From Rhypophila decipiens (Eukaryota; Ascomycota; Sordariomycetes; Sordariales; Naviculisporaceae): a stretch of DNA of 64,000 bases. This document shows, one piece after another, positions 24,015 through 34,750 of this stretch. Under the pieces are notes generated by a model. The model saw nothing but the letters and a program-made list of their open reading frames with translations. It had not been told where the DNA came from and searched no databases. Each line of letters opens with the position of its first letter. Within the stretch, counting starts at the first letter, position 1. The stretch is from NCBI GenBank assembly GCA_033297075.1, contig MU858046.1:923140-987139 (forward strand), given 5' to 3'. A program made the position numbers and the translations under genes.

Positions 24015-27000
24015 ATGATCAAATTGGAGCGCAAAATCGATCCTGGCCCGAAGGCGGCCCCCGACCTTGGCTTTTCATTCACGAACTGTGGCCACATGGA
24101 TGCCCACGCCAGGGTTGCTATCAAACAGCAAGCAGCGGACAATGCCCTACTATATACGGAGAAAATCTGTAAAGCTCTAAAGGGAGAGGACTCAGGTGCA
24201 ACAAATGGGTATGTTATCAGCAAGGAGATGCAACAGTGGATTACGGAGGCAGGTAAGTCAAGACAACCAGCTCCATGAAACTACAAGAGTGGTCAAAGAT
24301 ACTGACTATCAAACCAGAGGAGCAGAGACACGACAATGAGGAGTTCGGAATCTCAATTGGAGTTAGGGGAGCCACTGGAGCTGGCAAAAGCTCTCTCCTC
24401 AACGCTCTTCTGGAACTTCCATTTTTCCTGCCCGTCAGCTGCACCGAAGCCTCGACGGCTACTGCATCTCAGATTTCATGGAACTTTGAGAATGACCGTC
24501 AGAAAGCATTCAGAGCAGTAATAAAATTCCGCGATTACGATGACCTGGCCAAGGAGCTCGATCAGTTAATAGCTGATGTTAAAGAGCGGGGTGAGCTTGG
24601 TGATAACTGGGACGAGCCGGAAGATGACGATGATATCAGGGCAGTACTCGACGAAAAGATTGAAGATGCCATTCAGAAGCTGGGTACCAATTGGGACCTT
24701 GAGCAACAGACTATCATAGACCAGAAACTCACGGCAGCTAACATCATCGAATCCAACAAGGAAGCATCAAACTTGCTCGGCACGACACTGGAATTATCTG
24801 CCCCTGAAGCAGAGCTATTCTCGGAAATGATCAGGCCATATCTCGATTCAACTCCAACACCAGAAGCGGTCACTGTATGGCCTCTCGTTCAGGAAGTGAA
24901 TCTCTACGTCAAGTCCGAGATTCTAAAGCATGGTGTGCGTCTGGTCGACCTCCCAGGTGCATCTGACAGTGTCGCTGCTCGGTCCAAAGTGGCTGAGAAA
25001 TACTCTGCCAATCTTGATCTCACGCTCATCGTTCTTCCCGCTCCCCGTGCCATTGACGAGAAAACGGGGCTGACCCTGATGAGCGAGTATCAGGAGCTCA
25101 CCGCCCGAATGGGTGGAAACTTGACAGGGCCGAGTTTCTGTGCGGTGGTATCTCAAATAGACAATCTCGACAGTGACGTCTACATCAGAGGTTCGGCTGA
25201 TGCGAGGAACGACAATGTTCTTGGGGGTGTCCTAAAGGATATGGACAGTTTGAAGGATGAGTGTGATTCCAACGCTGCTCAGCTTAAGAAGGAGAAAGAA
25301 AAGAAAGAAAAGATAGATGAGGACTTGAAAGCAGCGCAGACAAAGCTCAACGACACAAGGGAGGAGCTGAGAGAACTAGACAACAATCTTAACAGCAAGA
25401 AAAGTAAGTTATCTACAAGGGCTGCAAGGGAAATTTGATACTAACTGAAGTATAGAGAAGAAGAAATCATCCGAGGACTTGGAGTTGAAGCGGGCTGAGC
25501 TGGAAGGTGGCCGGTATCAAATCCTGAAAGAAATCAGGAGGTTATACAGGGACGTTGAAATGCTCGACACGTTAATCAAAGCACTGGAAGACCGACAGAA
25601 ACAGATCCCTATGGAGTTGGAAATGCTGGAGAAGAAGAAACAACATCGATCTGTGTTTATCCGGAACAGATATCAAAGCTCAAAGCTTAAGGAGGGGTTC
25701 CGCAGCCGTCAACAACGCATATCTAAAGGCCACCCTCAATCACAGTCCAATGGAGGAGGATTGGACGTCTTTCCCATCTCCGCAAGAGCGTATCTGGCCC
25801 TTCTGAAGGATCATAGTAGACCTCTTGGTTCCTTCACGTCAGAAATACACACAGGCATTCCTGGACTTTGCCAATGGATTCAAGATAGTACCATCGCAAA
25901 GCGGGAGCGACATCTAGATATGCTGCTGGCATCTTACAAATTCTTGTACCACGATATCGACCAATGGTGCGACAAGCAGTCTGAGGGGAAGGTGGACTTC
26001 TCACGGAGTCAAATTGAGAATATCCTCGAAAGTACCTACAACGCACTGGAGCAGGTAAGTTGAGCGCCCCCCGAAGGCCGTATTTGAGATAATCATGTCC
26101 TCTGATATTTGTTTTTTTTACAGAAACTGCTTGACACAGTAAATCAGCTTCTTGAGGACCTCAAGAAGCTGATTCCTTGGCGAGACGCAGAGGACATAGC
26201 CGCATCGAACCAACTTGATACGATTGGAGGCCAAGTTGCTGCAAGATGGGCAAAGAAATACCCCAGTCTCCTGAATGATAGTCGGAGAATGGCCTCTGGT
26301 ACCTATGCGGCGATTCTTAAGAGAAGTGGCGGACCCTACACATCGAGAACAAAGCCACCCGAGGACTATGACTGGCCTCTTACACTGTAAGTGATGGGAA
26401 TCCCTCACATAAATGAAAAGAGTCACAAAGAGCTAACAGTTTCACCTATTCAGGTCCAGCCAGTTTCTCGGCCTTGTCCTTCCCCAATGGCTCAAGGCTT
26501 TTAATGACGATATGCCCAAGAGTATGGGGCCGCACTTTTTTGAGATCAACGAGATATGGAATCAATTGCTGGACGAGGTAGAGGGTCATTTTCGGAACAC
26601 TGCTCCTGGAATTCTCCCCAGTTTCCATGAGAATCGTAGTGCTCTCGAGGAAAGGGAGGGCCAACTTCATGAAAGGCTGGAGCGCCTGTTCGCCATCAAG
26701 TGTCGAAATTCTGGAGCAGATCATGTTTACTTTACCCAGAGCATCAGATCGTCCCTTGGCCCGATCTTCCAAACCGCCCTGGGAATCAGAGGTGAGTCTG
26801 AACATAATTTTCAGGATACTATGGCGTACGAAGTCACTAACGCTTGCTCACCATCAGGTAAAAAGTCTATGCTCAATAGACAGGCTATGATTGTTGCGAG
26901 AGTGAAAGCTCACTCCCCTCGCATGTTCATTGCCGCCTACCAGAGCATGATCACGGCACACGAGGCGCATGTCTCCAGGTTCGAGAAAGAAGTCCGTGCC

Positions 27001-27345
27001 CATCCAGCTCGTATGATTATGATTATTCGCAGAAAGCTCAACATCATGCTCGGGAAGCTGGAAAGCAACGCAGGGAAGGACACCAGGATTGTTGACGCCA
27101 AAGCGACAATGCAGGAAGCCGTCAAAGCCCTGGCAATACAATGGGTTTCACGCTGGCGTAACTCGGCCATGATCCCCCAAAACACAACGACCCAGAAGCT
27201 TGAGATCCCGGAACGATATACTGAGATCTGTGTTGACCCCAAGATGGAGGGTGTCACGATTAAGGTGGAAAAAGACGACGACGGTGGACAAGTACCGACC
27301 CAAGGGCGTAAGAGGAAACTTGGAAGCACCCCAAGCAAGTCCTAG
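24015..27345 (+). CDS. Dynamin/SLIP-GC-like large GTPase with coiled coil (1003 aa)
   Basis: Six exons (24015-24252, 24318-25403, 25456-26054, 26124-26386, 26454-26791, 26858-27345) join to 1003 residues. The P-loop GATGAGKS lies at residues 97-104. The DLPG switch-II motif is near 290-293, and a candidate base-recognition motif SQIDN comes later. A Lys/Glu-rich coiled coil spans roughly 395-520 and is interrupted by the second intron. The layout resembles fungal relatives of the nuclear GTPase SLIP-GC and other dynamin-superfamily proteins; this is a family-level inference. The C-terminus ends in a basic RKRK segment that could be a nuclear signal. Introns are 52-69 bp with GTAAG or GTGAG donors. 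The last one (66 bp) keeps frame and lacks a stop, so its retention would insert 22 residues. The first Met was taken as start; an upstream exon is possible. Confidence 0.85.
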
Positions 27346-28769
27346 GTCTTTCTCTCCTTTTCTTCCGCGGGCCTTCTTTTGTCTTACTCTTGACGTTAGA
27401 TTTCTTTTACTTCTCCAGCATATGCTTTCCCTTGGGATGTTCTTATTTACCCCTTCTCTTTCATTCTATATGGACTGGGCTTTCAGGCATCTCTCCAGTC
27501 CTGGACTTCACGCTCCTGTCCCTTGGCAGATTCATGGGATTAGGTGGCTGGGAACATGGTCTTTTTTGTTCTTCTTTTTTCTTTTGGGCGTTGCGATGGT
27601 TTACAAAAACGGGTTATTTTCACTACTTTCGTTCATGATCACATCTTCTTCTGCGTTGTTTTCTATCCAGTCTCCTGCACTAGTTTAGGGACTACCATTT
27701 TTGACAATCCAAAATTATATTATTGTAAAACCTTGGCTGGTAGACTCCCCGTGATCTGTTTCCTCCAGGACCTCAACCCAGCTACTGTGGCGTACGCAGT
27801 ACTTCCAGGGTAAACAGCCGTGTCACGACGACTCCTATTGTGAAAGAGGACCACCACTGCCTTGAGCACTGCCTTGAAATGTTTTGCAACTGACGATTCA
27901 ACACCAGCCCCCTTAGTCCTACTGCTGGACCACCACAGTCTTCATTCCTTTTTGTGGAGCATTAAAACGACACCCGCCACGACTCTGTGGTTGGAGAAGA
28001 GACGGGCTAGCTGTCCATCACTCACGCAGGGACGGACTTGGACACCTTACCCGCCTTGTACTAGCACAGACTCCATGAGAGTCCTCAAGTTTTCCTCGAG
28101 CTTGGGAGCCTCCAGATACCCCATCCCATCCCAATAGACCAGATAGAGCAAGCAAATACGCACTCGACCTACGCGATCCGCCCCCCTCTGACTTTTCCAT
28201 GCCCCATGATACTCCCATAGACGACCAACCACACGATATACACGTGCCTCTCAACACAATTCTTGCCTTGTTATTGAATAGCCTGGCCTTGGGAACACAA
28301 CCGGAACTTCTCATTTACTCGCCTTGACACATTCTCCCAACAAAGGTAGGCACAGGAAAATGCTTTTTACCTGCACACGACCATCACATTCTCTGGCTTG
28401 GCTGGACCAAGGAAGCATCAACACCAGAGACAAAGTACTCTAACCAAAGCACGTCCACAGCTCCACCGAATACTCTCTTATTGTAATATTAACTACAAGG
28501 CTAATTATCCTCCCTTCTCAAATCATGCCCTGATTCCAAAAGAAGCTGCCCATGGGTTTTACACGCTTCCACCACAAAACTCCTACCGCTCCCAAGTAGA
28601 CAAATCCATCATCCGCCCATTTCGCCCCGGAAAATTGCACACAACTGACAGAGATGATAAAGACAGATTTTGCAACAATGAGCAGGTGGTACCAGATTCC
28701 CACAATTCCCAAAATGCGGTTGAGCGTGCCGGGTCATCTTGTATCTTTCGACCATCTTGTTTTGTCACT
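27346..28769. other. Convergent spacer, no gene seen
   Basis: The 3' flanks of the GTPase gene (plus) and the OB-fold-like gene (minus) meet here. The T-rich stretch after 27,346 looks like 3' UTR. Short frames on both strands have no family signature. Confidence 0.5.
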
Positions 28770-30511
28770 TCACATGGCCGAGTCCTTCTTAACCCCGATT
28801 TCAGCCCATGAAGCTGGACGAATGAACCGCAGCACCAAGTACAGCCCTCCTTGGTCTTGTTGCACCTTGCAAACACACCGACAAAGCATTCCCATCGGCT
28901 TGCTATCCGCAGATAAAAAGGCCGAGCTTTGCTTGTCCAGATCCCCGTTTGTCACCCAGCCACTCAGTGTCCCTCGAAGGAACATATTATCCTTTTTGTA
29001 AAGATCTAAAAAGTAGAAGTGCTGCACCTTGACATCTTGCTCGCGCCACGATTGGATTACCCATCCGAAGAACTCAAAGGTTGGCGGCGGTTGTTCATGT
29101 AGACGCCTCCTACCTTCGTTGATGACCTCAACCATACGGAAGCAAGTGCGCATTTTGTGTGAAGCGCTGGAGGGCGTGCTCGGTGAGCTATAAGCTGCGG
29201 AAGTCTGAGGCCGCTGTGTCGAGGGGGTGCTCCGAATCTTGGAAATGGCGACGTCTTTGCCGGACGACCCTGTTCGGGGGTCGCCGATCAGTCTATTAGT
29301 TCCCGCTGCCGGTGTAGTGTTGGAGACGGGCAGCGGTTGAGACACTGGGTCGGAATGAGATGGAACTGACTTGAAAATGTCATCCCAGTCGACATCAGAG
29401 GATAGCAGATCTTCACCCTCGAAGGTTTCCAAATCCTTGACTTCACCAGGACCCTTGCTTTCGCTCGGTGGTGATCTCTGGAGTCTTAGGTCAAATATCT
29501 CCGTGTCTGAGCCTGCATCCATATCTCTTACCACACTTGAAGGTGGAAACTGGCGAGAGACTTCGATGCGTGGTTCAACGAGCTGAGCCATTTCCTCCTC
29601 CAGGGAGTCCTCACAGAAATAGTCAGTCTCGTTGCCAGACGAGTCAATCATATTGTCTGAACTCTTTGGTTGAACAGCGGCAGATTGCTTGGCGGCGCGC
29701 TCAGATGCTTTGAAGGAAAGGAAGCGGTGCATCGCAGAGATATGATCCAGATTAGGGTCCTCGATCGACGGTTCATCAGACCGTGAAGCTCTGGTAGGCT
29801 CAACTTGGTCGTGTTGAAGTTGGAGGTCTGTTTGAGCTGCTCGATAATTCGTAACATCTTCGTGTTCTGGGTATGACTGGACCGGATGCAAACAATCAGG
29901 GAATGGCACGGCCGAGAGCGTACCATCACTGCGTTGGTATTCACCTGCCCCAAGAATTGATGAATGGCCTGGCTGAGAACATGAAACGAGTGTTGAGTCG
30001 GTGCTTGGTGGTGTCGGATGATAGAAGTCGTTGGGCGGTGCCAAATAATAGACGGCGTCGTGATTTGAATCCGTGTGCGTTGTGAGTGGAACATCATCTG
30101 CGTGAGACCAAGAGCCTAGGCCCGGAAATGGAGGACCTTCGACCCTCTTGCTCGCCTCGACTGGCTGGAGAGTTGAGCTCCGGGATTCCCCATAGCTGCC
30201 TTGTATATCTTGAATCTGTTTCTGTCTCTTGAACTTGGACCAGTCCTGCGAAGGTTCGAGCTGGCGCTTAGCTGGAACAGACGCAGTAGATACTGAGAAG
30301 CCGGGGTGATTCTCCTCGTGCCGGGTATTGACGGGGGTGAAGGAGACGAGGGAAGGCGCCATGGTACCGGAAACGTACTCGCTAGAGGCAATGGGAAAGA
30401 AAGTGAGCAAAAGTTCAGCCAGTTCCTGCTTTGATTAGCCACGACTTACGGCTTGATCCATTGCTCCAAGTCGGGCTCAGGGCCTTCGTTCTGGCCACCC
30501 TCCGTCTTCAT
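28770..30511 (-). CDS. Uncharacterised protein with C-terminal OB-fold-like region (557 aa)
   Basis: Two exons (30450-30511 and 28770-30381, minus strand) joined by a 68-bp intron give 557 residues. The short first exon adds MKTEGGQNEGPEPDLEQWIK, and the join restores PEYVSGTMAPS. Most of the protein is low-complexity and Ser/Pro/Asp-rich, hence probably disordered. It has acidic patches with aromatic residues such as DVDWDDIF and DYFCEDSLEEEM. About the last 125 residues are dense and hydrophobic (FEFFGWVIQSWRE, HFYFLDLY, GWVTNGDL, GMLCRCVCKV, GLYLVLRFIRP), an alternating strand pattern suggestive of an OB-fold. I do not recognise the family. Acidic-aromatic motifs plus an OB-like end would suit a genome-maintenance or telomere protein, but that is speculation. 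It is divergent from LSB5. Confidence 0.7.
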
Positions 30512-31911
30512 GGCCTGAGACGGGACTGCTCTGTCGAAGGAAGGGAGGTTGTGAATGGGATGCCAATCTGCACAAAACTCAAGAAGGTGACACGAATAAG
30601 AGTGGACAAGGAATGACTTCTACACCAGCGGCATCAACTTGAATGTACTGGAGCTGGAAGAAAAAGGTCTTGACATTTTAGTCCACTTGATTCTCGGTCA
30701 GCCCAGGTTTTCCCGTCCGAGTCAGTCCATTCTGGGAGGCAGTTGCGAAGCATCACGACTTCCAAATCCTAATGGAGGCTCCACAGAAACCGCCGTAGTC
30801 GTTCTCGGTGTACTGTTCGACTTGTATGTATCATCACCTTGGCTCCTTCCTTGCGGTATTTTGAGGGGAGCTCTTTCCCACTTGACGACAGGGTCCACCA
30901 TGGCGCCGATGTGCGCGAAGAGGAAATTGAACTGAAATTTATCAGCGATCACTTGATCTTTGAGAAGGACTAAATTCGACCGTGCCAAGAAACATCAGAA
31001 AGTAAGAAGTAGGGAAGATGGGCGAACATGGAGTGTAATATCTGCTGGAGCTGGAAGGAAGATGGTCCCATCGCCCCGATGCAAGAAACTTCACAGAAAG
31101 GGGTGGAGGACCAGTCATCGCCAAAGTCTGACAATCTCGCCATCGACGTGCCGCTTGCGTTCTCATGATCATTATGAGGAAGGAGGTTTTGACGCGCAAA
31201 GATCGCCGGTCCCCTCCCCCACGTGCCCCCAAATGAGTCGCTCGCTGACTGGTGTTTCACTTGGGATGAAATAATTGGTGTTTCTGTTCCGAAGTCTCAC
31301 CCGCAAGGACGATTGTGTGTCTACTTCCCTGAAGAGATGTAAATTCGAGCAGTCCAGCGACGATATCGCCGAGGCAGTTACGCCCTGGGGTGAAACAAAG
31401 CTTGGAAGTTGGAACCTAATAAGCTACCCCGCCATCGTTAGTACGTACATAACATAAGGTACAGTACCTCTCTGTGGTATCTTATCGAACTTCCCCCCGC
31501 CAACGAACTTGACATTGCGTCTCGTCCTCGTCGCCCAGAGCCTTACTCAGCTTTGGCAAATCGTCTTTGGAGATTATCATTTCTTCTTCAAAATATAGCT
31601 ATCGACTTACCTCATAGCCCGGACGATAACCAGAACTTTTCTACAGTACTACAGCTCCGACGTACCTCGAGGCCACCTAGCAACACCGGCACCCCCACCT
31701 CAATTTCGCTCCGCCGTGGTTCAGACCATCGTTCAAAGTCCACCAAGCTGTCTGGCTACTTGTGCTTGGGCCTTTGCGTTGTTTGCATATCTGATCACAT
31801 CTCGCAAATTCCCCAAAAAATACCGATCCGGCCTCATCTTCACGTCTTCTCCGGGCACCAAAGAGGCGTTGCTCCTCTTCCACAGGGACGAAGCTCACGA
31901 CACACGCAGCC
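30512..31911. promoter_or_regulatory. Divergent intergenic region (OB-fold-like gene / LSB5)
   Basis: A 1.4-kb interval between two divergent start codons. Short overlapping frames on both strands show no signature. The last 350 bp before LSB5 are rich in pyrimidine-rich runs, consistent with a 5' leader. Confidence 0.45.
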
Positions 31912-33381
31912 ATGTTTTCTCAGGTGAGCTTCACCCCTCATCCTTCATAGTGACAATAACTCACCAATGTACAGAAGAAACCGTACTCAGCTATTACCGT
32001 GGATATTGACCGGTTGACGAGTGAAACATTTCAAGAGAATGATCTGAGCGGTCTCCCGGAGCTGGTCGAGGCTATCAACCTTCAGGACACAGGTCCTGCT
32101 GAGGCCGCCCGTGCCATTAGGAAGAAACTGAAGTATGGCAACCTCCATCGCCAACTCCGCGCCTTGACCATTCTGGACGCTCTCATCCAAAACGCCGGCC
32201 CTCGCTTCCAGCGTAGCTTCGCTAATGAGCCTCTCCTCGAACGCCTGCGCTTCGCCGCCACAGCGCACCTCTCAGACCCAGAAGTTAAGGACAAGTGTGA
32301 AGTACTCTTCCGCAGCTGGGCCGCCAACTACAAAAACACCCGAGGGATGGAGCGCGTCGCAAACCTATCCAAAGAGCTGCCCAGACGCCTGCAGGCTGTT
32401 ACGCAGGAGACGTCCAAGGTGCTCAAGGCAACCGAGAATCCATTTGGTGATGATGAGGACGAGCAGCCACCATCAGGTCCCTCACAGCCGAGCCATAGCC
32501 GCAAGGCATCGTCCGTCTCCTACCCCACGGTTACAGGCACCGTCTTGTCTTTCAGCTCTACCAAAGAAGACAAGAAAAAGAAGGACAAGAAGAGTAAAAA
32601 ACAAAAGCCCTTCAATCTCGAGGCCGAGAAGGCGCAGATGAAGACGCACATTGCCGAGTCCTTGATCGCATCAAACAATCTCATGAACACTCTCAAAAGC
32701 ACCAACCGCCAGAATGAGAGAATTTCCCAAAACCAGACTGCCGTCCAGAGATTCGAGACGTGTAAGCAACTGAGGAGGAAGCTACATCGATATGTAAGAT
32801 CACCATTAGAACGCATCATAAACAAACTGCCCAGCAAACTGACGGGAAAACCATACAGATTTATCATGTAGAGTCTGAAGAATTTCTGGGGAGCCTGCTG
32901 GAAGCCAACGACCAGCTTACCCACGCCCTCTTGACGTTTGAGCAGCTGGACACGTCCATTGACGCGGACAGCGACTCCGATGACGATTTGGCAGAGCAAG
33001 CCCACCTCTACCGCAGTAAGAACATCAACACCATTTCCTTCCCATGATTTTACGAGAATGCACGAATACTTACCACCCACAATTTTCACAGTGGCCACGG
33101 AAAAGGCCAAAGGCAAAGAAGTGGCTTCCCCAACTAGTCCCGGCGCCCCGGTCTTAGGCATGGCCGGACTGAATCTCAATTCAGAGGGTCCCGCGCCTCC
33201 CAAGCCACCACGTCGACCTTCTGCGCCCCCTCGCCCATCGGCGGCGAAGCCAGTCCTGACTTCTCCATCATCACGGCCCCGGCAGTACCCGCCTTCGGAT
33301 GAAGAATCCGAGGCAGAGGACAACGACGACGAAGATGATAACCCGTTTTCTGACCAGAACGCTGTTGTCAATCCTAAGTAG
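31912..33381 (+). CDS. lsb5: LSB5-like endocytic adaptor (VHS + GAT domains)
   Basis: Four exons (31912-31923, 31975-32793, 32859-33015, 33092-33381) encode 425 residues. Exon 1 codes only for MFSQ. A VHS-type superhelix covers about residues 10-140 (e.g. EAARAIRKKLKYGN, LTILDALIQNAG, CEVLFRSWA). A Lys-rich linker follows. A GAT domain begins near 235 and is completed by joining CKQLRRKLHRY to IYHVESEEFLGSLLEAND. Proline-rich stretches (PPKPPRRPSAPPRP) can bind SH3 domains. Two NPF tripeptides (ENPFGDD and DNPFSDQ) are typical EH-domain ligands. Yeast Lsb5 links ubiquitin, Arf3 and the actin regulator Las17 at endocytic sites; a similar cytosolic/cortical role is inferred. The frame ends at TAG (33379-33381) but stays open for 170 further codons (see the separate entry). 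Confidence 0.88.
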
Positions 33382-33894
33382 AGGAATGGAGACGACCAGA
33401 CGAATGGAGAAGACCAAACGAATGGAGAAGACCAGACAAATGGAGGAGACCAGACAAATGGAGGAGACCAAACGAATGGAGAAGACCAGACAAATGGAGG
33501 AGACCAAACGAATGGAGGAGACCAAACGAATGGAGGAGACCAGACGAATGGAGACGACCAGACGAATGGAGACGACCAGACGAATGGAGACGACCAGACG
33601 AATGGAGACGACCAGACGAATGGAGACGACCAGACGAATGGAGACGGTGAAGAAGACGACAAGGATGACCCGTTCTCTGACTCGAATGAGCTAGATGAAG
33701 AAGACGACTCTGATGACCCGTTCTCTGACTCGAATGAGCTAGTCGACCATGAGGAGGATGAAGAAGATGAACAAGACGACAATAATGACGCGCGTTCTGA
33801 CATGAACGAAGTCTTGACCACAAGGAAGAGGAAGAGGGAGAAGATAAAGACGATGGTAAGGAGAACTCGACCGTCCCCATGTGGCAGCAAATAG
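33382..33894 (+). other. In-frame open extension behind the LSB5 stop codon
   Basis: Directly after the LSB5 TAG the same frame stays open until TAG at 33892-33894. It encodes 14 repeats of NGxDQT (x = D, E or G), then two near-identical DDPFSDSNEL blocks 48 bp apart, an acidic run and a basic tail (TTRKRKREKIK). DDPFSDSN closely copies the DNPFSDQN found just before the stop, so this looks like former or conditional LSB5 coding sequence rather than random 3' UTR. No splice-donor/acceptor pair that could remove the TAG is visible. Whether it is translated is unknown. Confidence 0.6.
33385..33636 (+). repeat. 18-bp minisatellite, 14 full units
   Basis: Fourteen complete tandem units of pattern AATGGAGANGACCARACR run from 33,385 to 33,636 and are followed by a partial unit. 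In the LSB5 frame each unit reads NGxDQT. Differences between units fall only in the variable codon (GAC/GAA/GGA) and in the third bases of CAR and ACR. The last five units are identical, a sign of recent expansion. Confidence 0.95.
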
Positions 33895-34750
33895 GATTTA
33901 TTATTGCGCCTGTTGGATTCCCTCCATCCGTCATGAAGCGTGTGTGGGTTTTCTCTTGTTGTCGTTCAGTTACCGTCATGTTTTATAGCGGCCCGTGGGA
34001 AATCAGGGTTGATGAATGTTGCTTTGTCTTTTTTTGTATGTACTTGAAGCGCAAGGGTATGGTGGGTGAGCGAAGGAACGGAATGGAAAGAACAAGAAGT
34101 GGAAGGGCAACCGTCCGGGAGTTTTCATGGTAGACCGTCATCACAGGGAGGGCAGGATCATCAGCGAGCATACTTATTTTCACATGGGAATCTTGATTCC
34201 TCTTCCATATCTTCGTAGCACAAGTTTTACCAATGGGTAAATCCAGCGATTTCAAATTTCAGTTTCCTACTTGTAAGAACATTATGATACTTCATCCGGT
34301 GAACGATTCTGTGCAATAAAGGGACAAACTGAGATCGGATGACAGGAGCAAGACTTCTCATCCGAGATGGTGAGTTTCTGCTCCGCATATCAGCGAGATT
34401 TTAGAATGAAATTTATTTAACTGTATCATTCAGCGGGATGATATGCAGCAGGCTGAGTATGGGATGGATATTCACAGGAAATCACCACACCGCCGTGTAA
34501 CACAGTGAGCGAAACTTGGAACACGCATCTCAAGAACGATCAACAGAAGAATATTTGTTCTATAAACAGTCCCGCGGCATTGCTAGTTGCCACCAGAGAC
34601 AGCCCCCTTCCTCCCTCTTCTCACTACCGAAGGGGCCAACAGTGATTGGCATGAGACATATCAACAGAGCATCAAACATGCAATCATCTTCCATACAACT
34701 GCTATCCCATCCTCCAACCAATCCCAATCCCAATTTCAAACCAAACATGC
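33895..34750. other. Convergent spacer between LSB5 and REI1
   Basis: This holds the 3' flank of LSB5 (plus) and of REI1 (minus). No gene recognised; frames of up to about 90 codons lack motifs. Confidence 0.5.
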
